The notes under the pieces are model-generated. The model was not told the DNA's origin and did no database searches. It saw only the letters and a list, made by a program, of their open reading frames with translations. The translations under genes were made by a program, and so were the position numbers. From the NCBI RefSeq assembly GCF_900105245.1, contig NZ_FNSZ01000001.1, forward strand, positions 1,240,001-1,304,000: a stretch of 64,000 nt of DNA, in the 5' to 3' direction. Positions 8,798 to 16,607 of the stretch are shown piece after piece; the first letter of the stretch is position 1; every line of letters starts with the position of its first letter. The DNA comes from Streptomyces sp. 1222.5 (GTDB taxonomy: Bacteria; Actinomycetota; Actinomycetes; Streptomycetales; Streptomycetaceae).

Positions 8798-9325
8798 TCA
8801 GTCCAGGCCCGGCACGGGCGCGCCGGAGGGCACACCGGCGCCGACATAGCCGTCGTAGAACTCCTTCCAGAGCGCGCTCGCCCCGGCGTGCGGGCCGTCG
8901 ACGGCCGCACCGCCCGCCGCGGCGTCCAGGGCGGTCAGGCACACCTCCCAGCCGGCGCCGTTGCGGGCGGCGGTGTCCGCGGCACCGAGGACGTCGGTCA
9001 GGGTGAAGCGGGTGCGCCCGTCGTCCAGGGCCTCCAGGTCGAAGTGGAGTTCGTCGCCGCCCCACGCGAAGGACAGGTGCCGGGGCGGGTCGACGGCGAG
9101 GACCTGGCCGGTGGACTCGGGCGTGTTCGGGTCGCCGGTGAAGCGGACGGCGCCGCCGGGGCGCAGCTCCATCTCGGCCCGGGAGGGGAACCACAGGGCC
9201 AGTTCGGCGGGGTCGGCGACGTACCGCCAGACACGGTCCACGGGGTGGTCGTAGGTACGGCTGAAGCGGACGGCGGGGCGGCCGTCGTCCAGGGTCAGAT
9301 AGGCGCCGGTGAGGTCGACGGACAT
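8798..9325 (-). CDS. SRPBCC (AHSA1-like) domain protein
   Basis: 175 residues. The pattern VRFSRTYDHPVDRVWRYVAD, followed by LALWFPSR and a C-terminal helix GWEVCLTALDAA, is typical of activator-of-Hsp90-type START-fold proteins, which bind small hydrophobic ligands. The ATG at 9325 has GAAGGA upstream. The gene is divergent from an MFS exporter, and the shared upstream region contains two operator-like palindromes, suggesting joint control by a small-molecule repressor. Confidence 0.82.
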   Translation of the reverse strand: MSVDLTGAYLTLDDGRPAVRFSRTYDHPVDRVWRYVADPAELALWFPSRAEMELRPGGAVRFTGDPNTPESTGQVLAVDPPRHLSFAWGGDELHFDLEALDDGRTRFTLTDVLGAADTAARNGAGWEVCLTALDAAAGGAAVDGPHAGASALWKEFYDGYVGAGVPSGAPVPGLD

Positions 9326-9403
9326 GTGCTCGGGTCCTTCACGTCGGGGCCGGGTGTCGTCCGGCGTCTCGTCGGGGCGGCCGGCCCAGGGCGGGCGCCC
9401 CAG

Positions 9404-9462
9404 CGAAACGTTGCCGTTTCGTTCGGACTGGTCTAGGCTCCATGTGTACGAAACGGTTTCGT
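9404..9462 (+). promoter_or_regulatory. Promoter of the MFS gene with two CGAAAC-type palindromic operators
   Basis: Operator 1 (9404-9421) is CGAAACG-TTGC-CGTTTCG. Operator 2 (9448-9462) is ACGAAAC-G-GTTTCGT, a perfect 15-bp palindrome. Between them is a sigma-70-type promoter: -35 TTGCCG (9411-9416), 17 bases, -10 TAGGCT (9434-9439). Operator 1 covers the -35 box and operator 2 begins just after the expected start point. The half-site CGAAAC is the same in both. This is the classic layout of TetR-family repression, but no regulator gene is adjacent. Confidence 0.7.
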
Positions 9463-9524
9463 TTATGCGCCGTTCGTTCTCTTGCGTATCCGCATCCGGA
9501 CGACTTCCCTGGAGTGGTTCCCCC

Positions 9525-11030
9525 ATGTCCCAGAAGACCCTGGCCGAGTCCTCGCGATCGGGGGCACCGGCGACCGAACGGGGCGAGGCCTCGTCCCGGC
9601 GGTGGTGGATCCTCGCGGTCATCGCCATCGCGCAGCTGATGGTGGTCCTCGACGCCACGATCGTGAACATCGCCCTGCCGTCCGCCCAGAGCGACCTCGG
9701 CTTCTCCGACGGCAGCCGGCAGTGGATCGTCACCGCCTACGCGCTGGCGTTCGCCTCCCTGCTGCTGCTCGGCGGCCGGATCGCCGACCTGTTCGGGCGC
9801 AAGCCGGCCTTCCTCGTCGGGGTCGTCGGCTTCGCCCTGGCCTCCGCTCTCGGCGGTGCCGCGAACGGCTTCACCATGCTGGTCGTGGCCCGCGCCCTGC
9901 AGGGTGCCTTCGGCGCGCTCCTCGCGCCCGCCGCGCTGTCGCTGCTCAACACCACCTTCACCGACGCCCGGGAACGGGCCCGCGCGTTCAGTGTGTACGG
10001 CGCGATCGCGGGCGCCGGCGGTGCCGTCGGCCTGCTGCTCGGCGGTGTGCTCACCGACGCGCTCGACTGGCGCTGGACCCTGTACGTGAACGTGGCCATC
10101 GCGGTCGTCGCCTTCGCGGGCGGCTGGATCCTGCTGGGCAACCATCGCGACGCGGCGGACGCCAAGCTCGACGTGCCGGGCACCGTCCTGGTCGCCTCCG
10201 GTCTGTTCTCCCTGGTCTACGGCTTCTCCAACGCCGAGTCCCACGACTGGGGCTCCCCGCTGACCTGGGGCTTCCTGATCGCGGGCGGGCTGCTGCTGAC
10301 CGCCTTCACCTGGTGGCAGACCCGGGCGGCGCACCCGCTGCTGCCGCTGCGCATCCTGCTGGACCGCGACCGCGCGGCCTCCTTCCTGGCCGTGCTGATC
10401 ACCGGTGCGGGCATGTTCGGCGTGTTCCTCTTCCTGACCTACTACCTCCAGCTCAACCTCGGCTTCAGCCCCACGAAGACCGGTGTGGCGTTCCTCCCGA
10501 TGGTCGGTGCCCTGATGGTGGCCGCGCAGCTCGGCACCACCGTCCTGGTGCCCCGTCTCGGCCCGAAGGCGGTCATCCCGCTGGGCTTCGCGATCGCCAC
10601 GGCCGGCATGGCCTGGCTGGCCGGCATAGGCGTCGGCTCGCACTACCTGAGCGCGGTGCTGCCGCAGCTGGTCGTGATCGGTGTCGGTCTCGGCCTGGTC
10701 ATGCCGCCGGCCATGCAGCTGGCCACCGGCGGGGTGGCGGCCGAGGACGCGGGTGTGGCCTCCGCGACCGTCAACGCCATGCAGCAGGTGGGCGGTTCCA
10801 TCGGTACGGCCCTGCTGAACACCCTCGCCGCGAGCGCCGCCACCGACTACCTCGCCGGCCGGGACGCCACGAGCGAGCTGGTGCGGGCCCAGGCGACCAT
10901 CGAGAGCTACACCACCGCCTTCTGGTGGTCCGCGGTCCTCTTCGGCGCGGGCGCCGTGATCGCCTTCCTGCTCTACCGGCGCGGCGTGCCGAAGCAGGAC
11001 GCGAGCGCGGCACCGGTCGTCCACATGTGA
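9525..11030 (+). CDS. MFS drug exporter, DHA2 (EmrB/QacA) family
   Basis: 501 residues with about 14 hydrophobic helices. Helix 1 contains MVVLDATIVNIALPSAQ (the D1 motif of DHA2 proteins), then GGRIADLFGRKPAF (motif A) between helices 2 and 3, and GGAVGLLLGGVLTDALDWRW (motif C, antiporter signature) in helix 5. It should export a hydrophobic compound using the proton gradient. The ATG at 9525 follows TGGAG; the in-frame extension to 9309 would run through the promoter and is rejected. Its promoter carries two palindromic operators, so expression is probably drug-inducible. Confidence 0.9.
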   Translation: MSQKTLAESSRSGAPATERGEASSRRWWILAVIAIAQLMVVLDATIVNIALPSAQSDLGFSDGSRQWIVTAYALAFASLLLLGGRIADLFGRKPAFLVGVVGFALASALGGAANGFTMLVVARALQGAFGALLAPAALSLLNTTFTDARERARAFSVYGAIAGAGGAVGLLLGGVLTDALDWRWTLYVNVAIAVVAFAGGWILLGNHRDAADAKLDVPGTVLVASGLFSLVYGFSNAESHDWGSPLTWGFLIAGGLLLTAFTWWQTRAAHPLLPLRILLDRDRAASFLAVLITGAGMFGVFLFLTYYLQLNLGFSPTKTGVAFLPMVGALMVAAQLGTTVLVPRLGPKAVIPLGFAIATAGMAWLAGIGVGSHYLSAVLPQLVVIGVGLGLVMPPAMQLATGGVAAEDAGVASATVNAMQQVGGSIGTALLNTLAASAATDYLAGRDATSELVRAQATIESYTTAFWWSAVLFGAGAVIAFLLYRRGVPKQDASAAPVVHM

Positions 11031-11050
11031 CCGCCGCCGAATCGCACCCC

Positions 11051-11088
11051 CGAGGGGCCGCCGTCTTCAGGGAGACGGCGGCCCCTCG
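11051..11088 (+). terminator. Strong hairpin terminator after the MFS gene
   Basis: A perfect 15-bp stem, CGAGGGGCCGCCGTC pairing with GACGGCGGCCCCTCG, with an 8-base loop, starts 20 bp after the stop. There is no U-tract, which is usual in Streptomyces. Confidence 0.8.
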
Positions 11089-11307
11089 CCCTGTCCGGGC
11101 GGTGAGGCGGCTTCCGGCGGAGGAGGGTTCCTCCGGGCGACAGCACCTCGAGAAGGAAAATTGAACAGGGACCGACGCAGCCCTCGGCCGACCGCCCAGG
11201 CGGCCCGGCGTGACGGCCTAGGGCCGGCAGGCCCGCATGGCCTCAGGGCGCTCCACGGCAGGACGGCCGACGGCGCCCCGATGGCCGTGCCGCACCCCCC
11301 GCGGGAC

Positions 11308-11331
11308 GCTTGAGGCGGCGGGTGCGGGTAA
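11308..11331 (+). promoter_or_regulatory. Candidate SigB-type stress promoter
   Basis: GCTT, 14 bases, then GGGTAA matches the Streptomyces SigB-like consensus (GNNT-N14-16-GGGTAC/T) with the last base altered. It ends 30 bp before the ribosome site of the small acidic protein. Motif evidence only. Confidence 0.4.
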
Positions 11332-11371
11332 CTCGCGGTGGATCAAGACCGTACCGAATCGAGGAGGCGCC

Positions 11372-11539
11372 ATGCCCGGCGGGAACGACCACGAGGAGCG
11401 GCCCGAGACGGCCCTGGAGGAAGTGCTCCGGGAGGTCGAGGAGGCCGAGAAGCGCGACGAGGGCGGGTCCCGCTCGGGCGAGGCCGGGGACGCCACCAGC
11501 CCGAACGTCGGCGCGCAGGAGCAGGCGGAGGAGGACTGA
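11372..11539 (+). CDS. Small acidic hypothetical protein
   Basis: 55 residues, strongly hydrophilic and acidic: a Glu-rich helix (ALEEVLREVEEAEKRDEGG) is followed by a Gly/Ser/Ala tail ending QEQAEED. There is no membrane segment and no recognised domain. GAGGAGG lies four bases before the ATG, which makes translation likely despite the small size. A candidate stress promoter lies upstream. I have seen similar short charged proteins in streptomycetes, but no function is known to me. Confidence 0.65.
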   Translation: MPGGNDHEERPETALEEVLREVEEAEKRDEGGSRSGEAGDATSPNVGAQEQAEED

Positions 11540-11573
11540 GGCGGCCGGCCGGCCGGCGCGACCGCTCCCGGCC

Positions 11574-11759
11574 GCGCTCCTCCTCCAGGGGCTCGACGGA
11601 CAGGTCCGCGGCCCGTACGACGTCGACGGCGACGCCGTCCTTCGCCGGCCGCTCGGTGACGGCCCGGGCCGGCGCGTCGGTGTTCGACGGCTCCGGTGAT
11701 TCCTTCGGCGTGCAATTGATCACTAGTGCTTTCCTGCTGCCCGGGTACCCGGGCCGCAT
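11574..11759 (-). pseudogene. Truncated flavodoxin-family NAD(P)H oxidoreductase remnant
   Basis: The minus strand encodes KALVINCTPKESPEPSNT, then VTERPAKDGVAVDVVRAADL. This is the N-terminal strand, phosphate-loop region and second strand of flavodoxin-like NADPH-dependent FMN reductases. Similarity ends after about 60 codons (VEPLEEER, near 11574), where the frame runs on into the small acidic gene region with low-complexity sequence. The remaining ~130 residues are missing. The AT-richer codons at its start (GCACTAGTGATCAAT) fit an old gene end. Its ATG region overlaps the start of the divergent iron enzyme gene, so this stretch may now serve only as that gene's upstream region. Confidence 0.65.
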
Positions 11760-12771
11760 GAGCCACCATCTGCGAGGACCTCAGCTGCCCCCGTCCAGAG
11801 GACCGCTGTCCGCCGCGGTCACCGGCTATCTCGGTGGCACCGGCCCCCTCCCCCGCCCGGCGGCCGCCGAGGAAGCGGACCCGTACGGCGACGACCTCCA
11901 GCTCGCCCTCTACCTCTGCTACGAGCTGCACTACCGCGGCTTCGCCGGCGTCGACCCGGAGCGCGAATGGGACCCGGAGCTGCTGCGCGTCCGCGGCGCG
12001 CTGGAACAGCGCTTCCTGTCCGCGCTGCGCGCCGACACCCCGGTGCACGACAGCCTCGACGAGGCGCTCGGCGCGCTCCTGGTCGAACCCGTCGACGGCA
12101 CGGGCGTCAGCCACTTCCTGCGTGACGAGGGCGAGCTGTGGCACCTGCGCGAGTACGCGGCCCTGCGTTCGCTCTACCACCTGAAGGAGGCCGACCCGCA
12201 CGCCTGGGTGCTGCCGCGGCTGTGGGGCCGGGCGAAGGCGGCGATGGCGGCGGTGGAGTTCGACGAGTTCGGCGGCGGCCGGGCCGAGCGGGTCCACGCC
12301 CGCCTGTTCGCCGACCTGATGACGGACCTGGGCCTGGACACGGCCTACGGGCGCCACCTGGAGGCGGCGCCGGCCCAGATGCTGGCCGTCGTCAACCTGA
12401 TGTCCCTGTTCGGGCTCCACCGGGCGCTGCGCGGGGCGCTGGTGGGGCACTTCGCCGAGGTGGAGATCACCTCCTCACCGGGGTCCCGCCGGCTCGCCGA
12501 GGCGATGCGCCGCACCGGCGCCGGTCCCGCCGCGGAGTTCTTCTACGACGAGCACGTGGAGGCGGACGCGGTGCACGAGCAGGTGGTGCGCCGCGACGTG
12601 ATCGGCGGACTGCTCGAGGAGGAGCCCGAGCTGGCGGGTGACATCGCCTTCGGGATCGACGCGACCGAGTACCTCGAGGACCGGCTGGCCCGGCGGCTGC
12701 TGTCCGACTGGCGGGCGGGGCGCTCGTCCCTGCGAACGGCCTTGAGCAGCGAAATGGCCCATACATCCTGA
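11758..12771 (+). CDS. Iron-containing redox enzyme family protein (haem-oxygenase-like diiron fold)
   Basis: 337 residues, largely helical. Candidate metal ligands sit in LYLCYELHYRGF, in VGHFAEVEITSSPGS, and in EFFYDEHVEADAVHEQ, the E/H/D-rich helices expected of haem-oxygenase-like diiron oxidases and oxygenases. The activity cannot be read from sequence. There is no clear ribosome site before the ATG at 11758; a CCGGGTACCCGG palindrome lies immediately upstream, so the start or leader is unusual. Its stop is followed directly by the ATG of the methyltransferase gene, with no gap, implying translational coupling. First gene of a three-gene cassette. Confidence 0.82.
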   Translation: MSHHLRGPQLPPSRGPLSAAVTGYLGGTGPLPRPAAAEEADPYGDDLQLALYLCYELHYRGFAGVDPEREWDPELLRVRGALEQRFLSALRADTPVHDSLDEALGALLVEPVDGTGVSHFLRDEGELWHLREYAALRSLYHLKEADPHAWVLPRLWGRAKAAMAAVEFDEFGGGRAERVHARLFADLMTDLGLDTAYGRHLEAAPAQMLAVVNLMSLFGLHRALRGALVGHFAEVEITSSPGSRRLAEAMRRTGAGPAAEFFYDEHVEADAVHEQVVRRDVIGGLLEEEPELAGDIAFGIDATEYLEDRLARRLLSDWRAGRSSLRTALSSEMAHTS

Positions 12772-13446
12772 ATGTCAGGGTACCCGCGCGAGGTGATCGC
12801 TTTGTTGCTTCCGGGCGTGTACGCCCCTCAGGACGATACGGAGCTGTTGGCCGAGGCCCTCCGCGAGGAGAGTCCGCCGCCCGGCGCCCGGGTGCTCGAC
12901 GTCGGCACCGGCAGCGGGGCGCTGGCGCTGGAGGCCGCCCGCCGGGGCGCCGAGGTGACCGCTGTGGACGTCTCCCGGCGCGCGGTGTGGACGGCGCGGC
13001 TCAACGCCTGGCTGAGGCGGCTGCCGGTACGCATCCACCGCGGCAATCTCTTCGGCCCGGTCGGGGACCGGACCTACGACCTCATTCTCGCGAACCCGCC
13101 CTATGTGCCGGCGCCCGACGCCGGGCGCGGCCCGAGCGGCCGCTCCCGGGCGTGGGACGGGGGCCGGGACGGGCGGCTGGTGCTGGACCGGATATGCCGG
13201 GACGCCCCCGCGCTGCTGCGCGTCGGAGGCGTCCTGCTGATCGTGCACTCCGCGCTGAGCGATCCGGACCGCACCGTGGAGCAGTTGCGGGCGGCGGGTC
13301 TCAAGGCCGCGGTGGTCCGGCGCCGCTGGATCGCGTTCGGCCCCGTGCTGCGCTCCCGGGAGGAGTGGCTGCGCCGGAACGGGCTGCTCGGGGCGTCCGA
13401 CGACAGGGAGGAACTGGTGGTCATCCGTGCCGAACGAGTCAGCTGA
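12772..13446 (+). CDS. HemK2/MTQ2-like class I methyltransferase
   Basis: 224 residues. DVGTGSGALALEAARRG is the SAM-binding motif I, TAVDVSRRAV gives the acidic ribose-binding residue, and ILANPPYVPAP is the NPPY motif of glutamine/adenine N-methyltransferases. The length and the truncated C-terminus match the HemK2 subgroup, not the release-factor methyltransferase PrmC, which carries an extra N-terminal domain. The substrate may be a protein glutamine or a small molecule. The start abuts the stop of the iron enzyme, and the 3' end overlaps the CDGSH gene by 20 bp. Confidence 0.8.
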   Translation: MSGYPREVIALLLPGVYAPQDDTELLAEALREESPPPGARVLDVGTGSGALALEAARRGAEVTAVDVSRRAVWTARLNAWLRRLPVRIHRGNLFGPVGDRTYDLILANPPYVPAPDAGRGPSGRSRAWDGGRDGRLVLDRICRDAPALLRVGGVLLIVHSALSDPDRTVEQLRAAGLKAAVVRRRWIAFGPVLRSREEWLRRNGLLGASDDREELVVIRAERVS

Positions 13447-13627
13447 CGACCGCGCCCGCCGGATCACCATGCCGCGGCGCGGGCCGCTGCTGGTCGAGGG
13501 ACCGGTGGAGATCGAACTGGAGGACGGCACCACGGTGTCGTCGGACCGTTTCCGTGTCGCTCTGTGCACATGCCGGCGCAGTCGCAGGTTTCCGTGGTGT
13601 GACACGAGTCATCGCCGCAAGGCCTGA
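13427..13627 (+). CDS. CDGSH iron-sulfur domain protein
   Basis: 66 residues. C47, C49, C58 and H62 in ALCTCRRSRRFPWCDTSH match the three-Cys, one-His ligands of the CDGSH (mitoNEET-type) 2Fe-2S cluster, with T replacing G in the CDG step. Such clusters are redox-active or labile. The GTG start overlaps the methyltransferase by 20 bp, which implies coupled translation. Presence next to an iron oxidase-fold protein suggests it supplies electrons or an Fe-S cluster to that partner; this is inference. Confidence 0.85.
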   Translation: MPNESADDRARRITMPRRGPLLVEGPVEIELEDGTTVSSDRFRVALCTCRRSRRFPWCDTSHRRKA

Positions 13628-13652
13628 ACGCCGTTGAAACCGTTGGTTTTTC

Positions 13653-13696
13653 GCCGCTCCCCAGGAGGCCCCCCACGGGCCTGCCCGGGGAGCGGC
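13653..13696 (+). terminator. Nested hairpin after the CDGSH gene
   Basis: GCCGCTCCCC pairs with GGGGAGCGGC (10-bp perfect stem), with an inner AGGCCC/GGGCCT stem in the loop. It lies 26 bp after the stop and probably ends the three-gene transcript. Confidence 0.7.
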
Positions 13697-13833
13697 TGTG
13701 TGCCCGGAGACCGACGGATGGCCCCACTCCGCCCGTCGGCTCCGGCGCGAGATCGCAGGTTCCCCACTCCCGGGGCCGCACTCCCCAGTTACGGTCCTGA
13801 TCCGGTGTGTCGGGGAACCGCGCGATCCCGGTC

Positions 13834-14268
13834 CTAGAACGCGAAGACGCTGCCGGTGGCCGCGTCCTTCACGCAGTTGTTGCCGAAGGTGCGCTCATAG
13901 GAGACGCGCTTGCCCTGCCAGACGCCCTGGACCGTGACGACCACGGGATCGTAGATCTTGGTGCAGAACGCGTCCGCGTCGCCCTTCAGGGCATCGAAGT
14001 CGCCGGCGGCGCCGCGCAGTTCGGCACAGGCCTGAGTCGCGGCGGGGTGCGTGCCGGAGGCGCCGGGGGCGCAGACGAGGGTGACGGCGCGCTCCGGGGT
14101 CGCCGTGGCCGCGTCGCTGCCGTGGCCGGTGGTGAGCACCAGGGCCGACGGGGCGTAGAGCGACGACGGGGCGGCGTCCGGTGCAGCGACGGCGGCCCAG
14201 GTCAGGGGTCCGCAAACGGCGGCGGCCGAGAGGCCGAGGGCCGCTGCCCAGCGCGCGGTGGTACGCAT
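13834..14268 (-). CDS. Streptomyces subtilisin inhibitor (SSI)-family protease inhibitor, secreted
   Basis: 144-residue precursor. A signal peptide (residues 1 to ~30) precedes mature sequence [15 protein letters not shown], then [34 protein letters not shown] and a C-terminal SVFAF, all hallmarks of SSI. The four conserved cysteines are C66/C81 and C102/C132. The reactive loop reads FCTKIYD, so the P1 residue is Lys104, where classic SSI has Met; this predicts inhibition of trypsin-like as well as subtilisin-like proteases. The ATG at 14268 has GGAAGGAAG upstream. The mature protein acts outside the cell as a dimer in characterised members. Confidence 0.95.
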   Translation of the reverse strand: MRTTARWAAALGLSAAAVCGPLTWAAVAAPDAAPSSLYAPSALVLTTGHGSDAATATPERAVTLVCAPGASGTHPAATQACAELRGAAGDFDALKGDADAFCTKIYDPVVVTVQGVWQGKRVSYERTFGNNCVKDAATGSVFAF

Positions 14269-14593
14269 TGTGTGCTTCCTTCCGCTCGAACATCGGGGGT
14301 GCCGGCCCGGGTCCGGTCGGGCACCGGGCGGCGAGCGCCACTCTGCCGAGTCCACCGGCGAAACTCACATCGCACCCATGGGTTTCAGTAACCTTCGGTG
14401 TTCAATCAGTGGCGTGAAGTTACGGAATTCGAACGCGTCGACCGCGGAACTGAGCGGTTCTTGATCGGTGGAACCGGCCGGATGGCCGAAAAACACCTCT
14501 TCGTTAATCGGCCTGAAACATTCCGACTTTGCCCGCAGCGAACCCCTTCGTGACGCCTTGTGTTCATGAGACCGACGGCGTAAGCCTGATTAC
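14269..14593. other. Divergent intergenic region (inhibitor gene / hypothetical gene)
   Basis: 325 bp, markedly less GC-rich than the genes (for example 14360-14420 and 14490-14590), as expected of a two-way promoter region. A short CGGCC/GGCCG hairpin followed by five A lies at about 14479-14498. I could not assign a clear -35/-10 pair, and the downstream ATG at 14594 has no evident ribosome site, so that gene may be leaderless or weakly translated. Confidence 0.5.
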
Positions 14594-15169
14594 ATGATTA
14601 CGACAGAGCAGAGAGATGAGTTGCGCGGCTGGTTCGCCGGCCGGCTGCCAGACGATCTCTTCACGGAACTGGTCGAGGTGACCGCGGACCGCGAGGAGAT
14701 CACCGTGACCGGGCGCGTCCCCGAACCGCGGCTCACCGACGACGCCCCGGCCGCCGAGCGGGACGCCGCCCTGAGGGCCCGGATCCAGGAGTTCCGGGAA
14801 CGCACCCGCGGGGCCAGGATGGAGGTGGCCCGCGAGGCGGAGCACCTTTTCGGCCGCAAGGTGTCCTGGGGTGTGGTGTGCGGGACGGAACAGGCGCTGT
14901 TCACCCATGTGGCCGCGCCGGTGATGACCCGGCTGCGCCAGCCCGAGCGACAGGTGCTGGACACCCTCATCGCCGCAGGCGTCGCCCGCAGCCGCAGTGA
15001 CGCCCTCGCCTGGTGCGTGCGCCTGGTCCGGCGGCACACCGACGACTGGCTGACCGAGCTGCGTGAATCCCTGGAACACGTCCAGCGGGTACGGGCGCAG
15101 GGCCCGGACACCGAGGAGGTGGCCGACTCCCCCGCCGACGACGGCGGGGACGGCGACGACGACGGATGA
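14594..15169 (+). CDS. Conserved hypothetical protein
   Basis: 191 residues, soluble. The middle part (AERDAALRARIQEFRERTRGARMEV) is a long charged helix. The region VLDTLIAAGVARSRSDALAW resembles the helical half of ribbon-helix-helix proteins or the SRSEAL-type helix of plasmid partition/antitoxin proteins. The C-terminus is a low-complexity Asp/Gly tail (DDGGDGDDDG). I do not recognise a functional family. No ribosome site is obvious before the ATG at 14594. Confidence 0.65.
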   Translation: MITTEQRDELRGWFAGRLPDDLFTELVEVTADREEITVTGRVPEPRLTDDAPAAERDAALRARIQEFRERTRGARMEVAREAEHLFGRKVSWGVVCGTEQALFTHVAAPVMTRLRQPERQVLDTLIAAGVARSRSDALAWCVRLVRRHTDDWLTELRESLEHVQRVRAQGPDTEEVADSPADDGGDGDDDG

Positions 15170-15388
15170 TTCCGCCGCGCAGAGCGCCGCGCGTGCCCCG
15201 CAGGTCGGCTCGTTCCTGTCGCTGCCGGCCGCTCCTGTGACCGTCGTTCATGGGTGGGGCCCCTGCGCGCCGTCCCGCCCCGTCCGGGCGGCGCGGTCGC
15301 CGCCCGTGAGGGTGCCTGCCGACCTGCAGCTACCCGCCAGTATCGTCGGGCTGCACGCGTACTCAGCGACGAGAGGCGGGACGGCCGG

Positions 15389-16558
15389 ATGGCGAAGCAC
15401 TGGGCGGACTTCCAGTACGAGATCTATCTGAACGGCATGACGGGCTCCGTGCCCCGGCTGCCCACCGACCTGACCCGGCTGGAGGAGCTGGCCGAACACC
15501 GGCTCGGCCCCGGCCCGGTGGGCTACGTGGCGGGGTGTGCGGGCGACGGCGGCACCGCCCGCGCCAACCGGTCCGCCCTGGCCCGGCACCGGATCGTGCC
15601 GCGCATGCTGCGGGACGTACGGGAGCGGGACCTGTCGACGGAGGTGCTGGGGCGGCCTCTGCCCGCGCCGCTGGCCCTGGCCCCCGTCGGGGTGCTGTCG
15701 ATCATGCACCCGGACGCGGAGTCCGCCGCCGCCCGGGCCGCCGCCGCACAGGGCGTGCCGTACATCCTGTCGTCGGCGTCCAGCACGCCCCTGGAGCAGG
15801 TCGCGGAGGCGATGGGGGACGCCGAGCGCTGGTTCCAGCTGTACTGGGGCAAGGACCGGGAGGTGACCCGCAGCTTCCTCGGCCGGGCGAAGGCGGCCGG
15901 GTTCTCGGTCCTGGTCGTCACGCTGGACACCCCGCTGCTGTCCTGGCGACCCCGCGACCTGGACCAGGCGTACCTGCCGTTCCTGCACGGGGTCGGGACC
16001 GCCAACTACTTCACCGACCCGGCCTTCCGGGCGGGGCTGGCCAAGCCGGTGCACGAGGATCCCAACGCGGCCGTGCTGCACTTCCTCGGCCTGTTCGGGG
16101 ACCCGGGGCACACCTGGCCGGACCTGGCGTTCCTGCGGGAGCACTGGGACGGCCCGATCGTGCTGAAGGGCGTCCTGCACCCGGACGACGCACGGCTCGC
16201 CGCGGACGCGGGCATGGACGGCGTGGTGGTCTCCAACCACGGGGGGCGGCAGGTGGCCGGCTCGGTCGCGGCGGCCGACGCGCTGCCCCGGGTCGCGGAC
16301 GCGGTCGGCGACCGGCTGACGGTGCTCTTCGACAGCGGGGTGCGCACCGGCGACGACGTGTTCAAGGCCCTGGCCCTCGGCGCCCGGGCGGTGCTGCTGG
16401 GCCGTCCCTACGTCTACGGGCTCGGACTGGACGGACAGGCCGGGGTCGAGCACGTCGTCCGGTGCCTGCTCGCCGAGCTGGACCTGACGCTCGCGCTGTC
16501 CGGGCACACCGGTCCGGGCACGGTCGGCGCCGATGATCTCGTCACGGACCCCGCCTGA
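15389..16558 (+). CDS. FMN-dependent alpha-hydroxyacid oxidase, lactate 2-monooxygenase type
   Basis: 389 residues, a TIM-barrel flavoprotein. LALAPVGVLSIMHPD contacts FMN, WFQLYWGKDREV carries the conserved Tyr and Lys-like positions, GPIVLKGVLHPDDA provides the flavin-binding Lys, VVSNHGGRQV has the catalytic His and substrate-binding Arg, and DSGVRTGDDVFKALALGA closes the barrel. The long insertion around TANYFTDPAF is typical of lactate 2-monooxygenases, which convert lactate to acetate and CO2; another 2-hydroxyacid is possible. The ATG at 15389 follows GAGAGG. Converges on the ricin-domain gene with a strong hairpin between. Confidence 0.88.
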   Translation: MAKHWADFQYEIYLNGMTGSVPRLPTDLTRLEELAEHRLGPGPVGYVAGCAGDGGTARANRSALARHRIVPRMLRDVRERDLSTEVLGRPLPAPLALAPVGVLSIMHPDAESAAARAAAAQGVPYILSSASSTPLEQVAEAMGDAERWFQLYWGKDREVTRSFLGRAKAAGFSVLVVTLDTPLLSWRPRDLDQAYLPFLHGVGTANYFTDPAFRAGLAKPVHEDPNAAVLHFLGLFGDPGHTWPDLAFLREHWDGPIVLKGVLHPDDARLAADAGMDGVVVSNHGGRQVAGSVAAADALPRVADAVGDRLTVLFDSGVRTGDDVFKALALGARAVLLGRPYVYGLGLDGQAGVEHVVRCLLAELDLTLALSGHTGPGTVGADDLVTDPA

Positions 16559-16560
16559 GT

Positions 16561-16603
16561 CCGCCGTGTCCGGGGCCGGGGCTGCCGGCCCCGGACACGG
16601 CGG
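16561..16603. terminator. Perfect 19-bp bidirectional hairpin terminator
   Basis: CCGCCGTGTCCGGGGCCGG pairs perfectly with its complement at 16585-16603 around a 5-base loop, between two convergent genes. The flanking CCTGAG (16554-16559) and CTCAGG (16607-16612), which hold the two stop codons, extend the symmetry outward across a small asymmetric bulge. Confidence 0.88.
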
Positions 16604-16607
16604 TCCC

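Noticed and set aside
11743..11748. GGGTAC before the iron enzyme gene as a SigB -10 box
   Set aside because: No GNNT element lies 14-16 bases upstream, and the site is part of the CCGGGTACCCGG palindrome.
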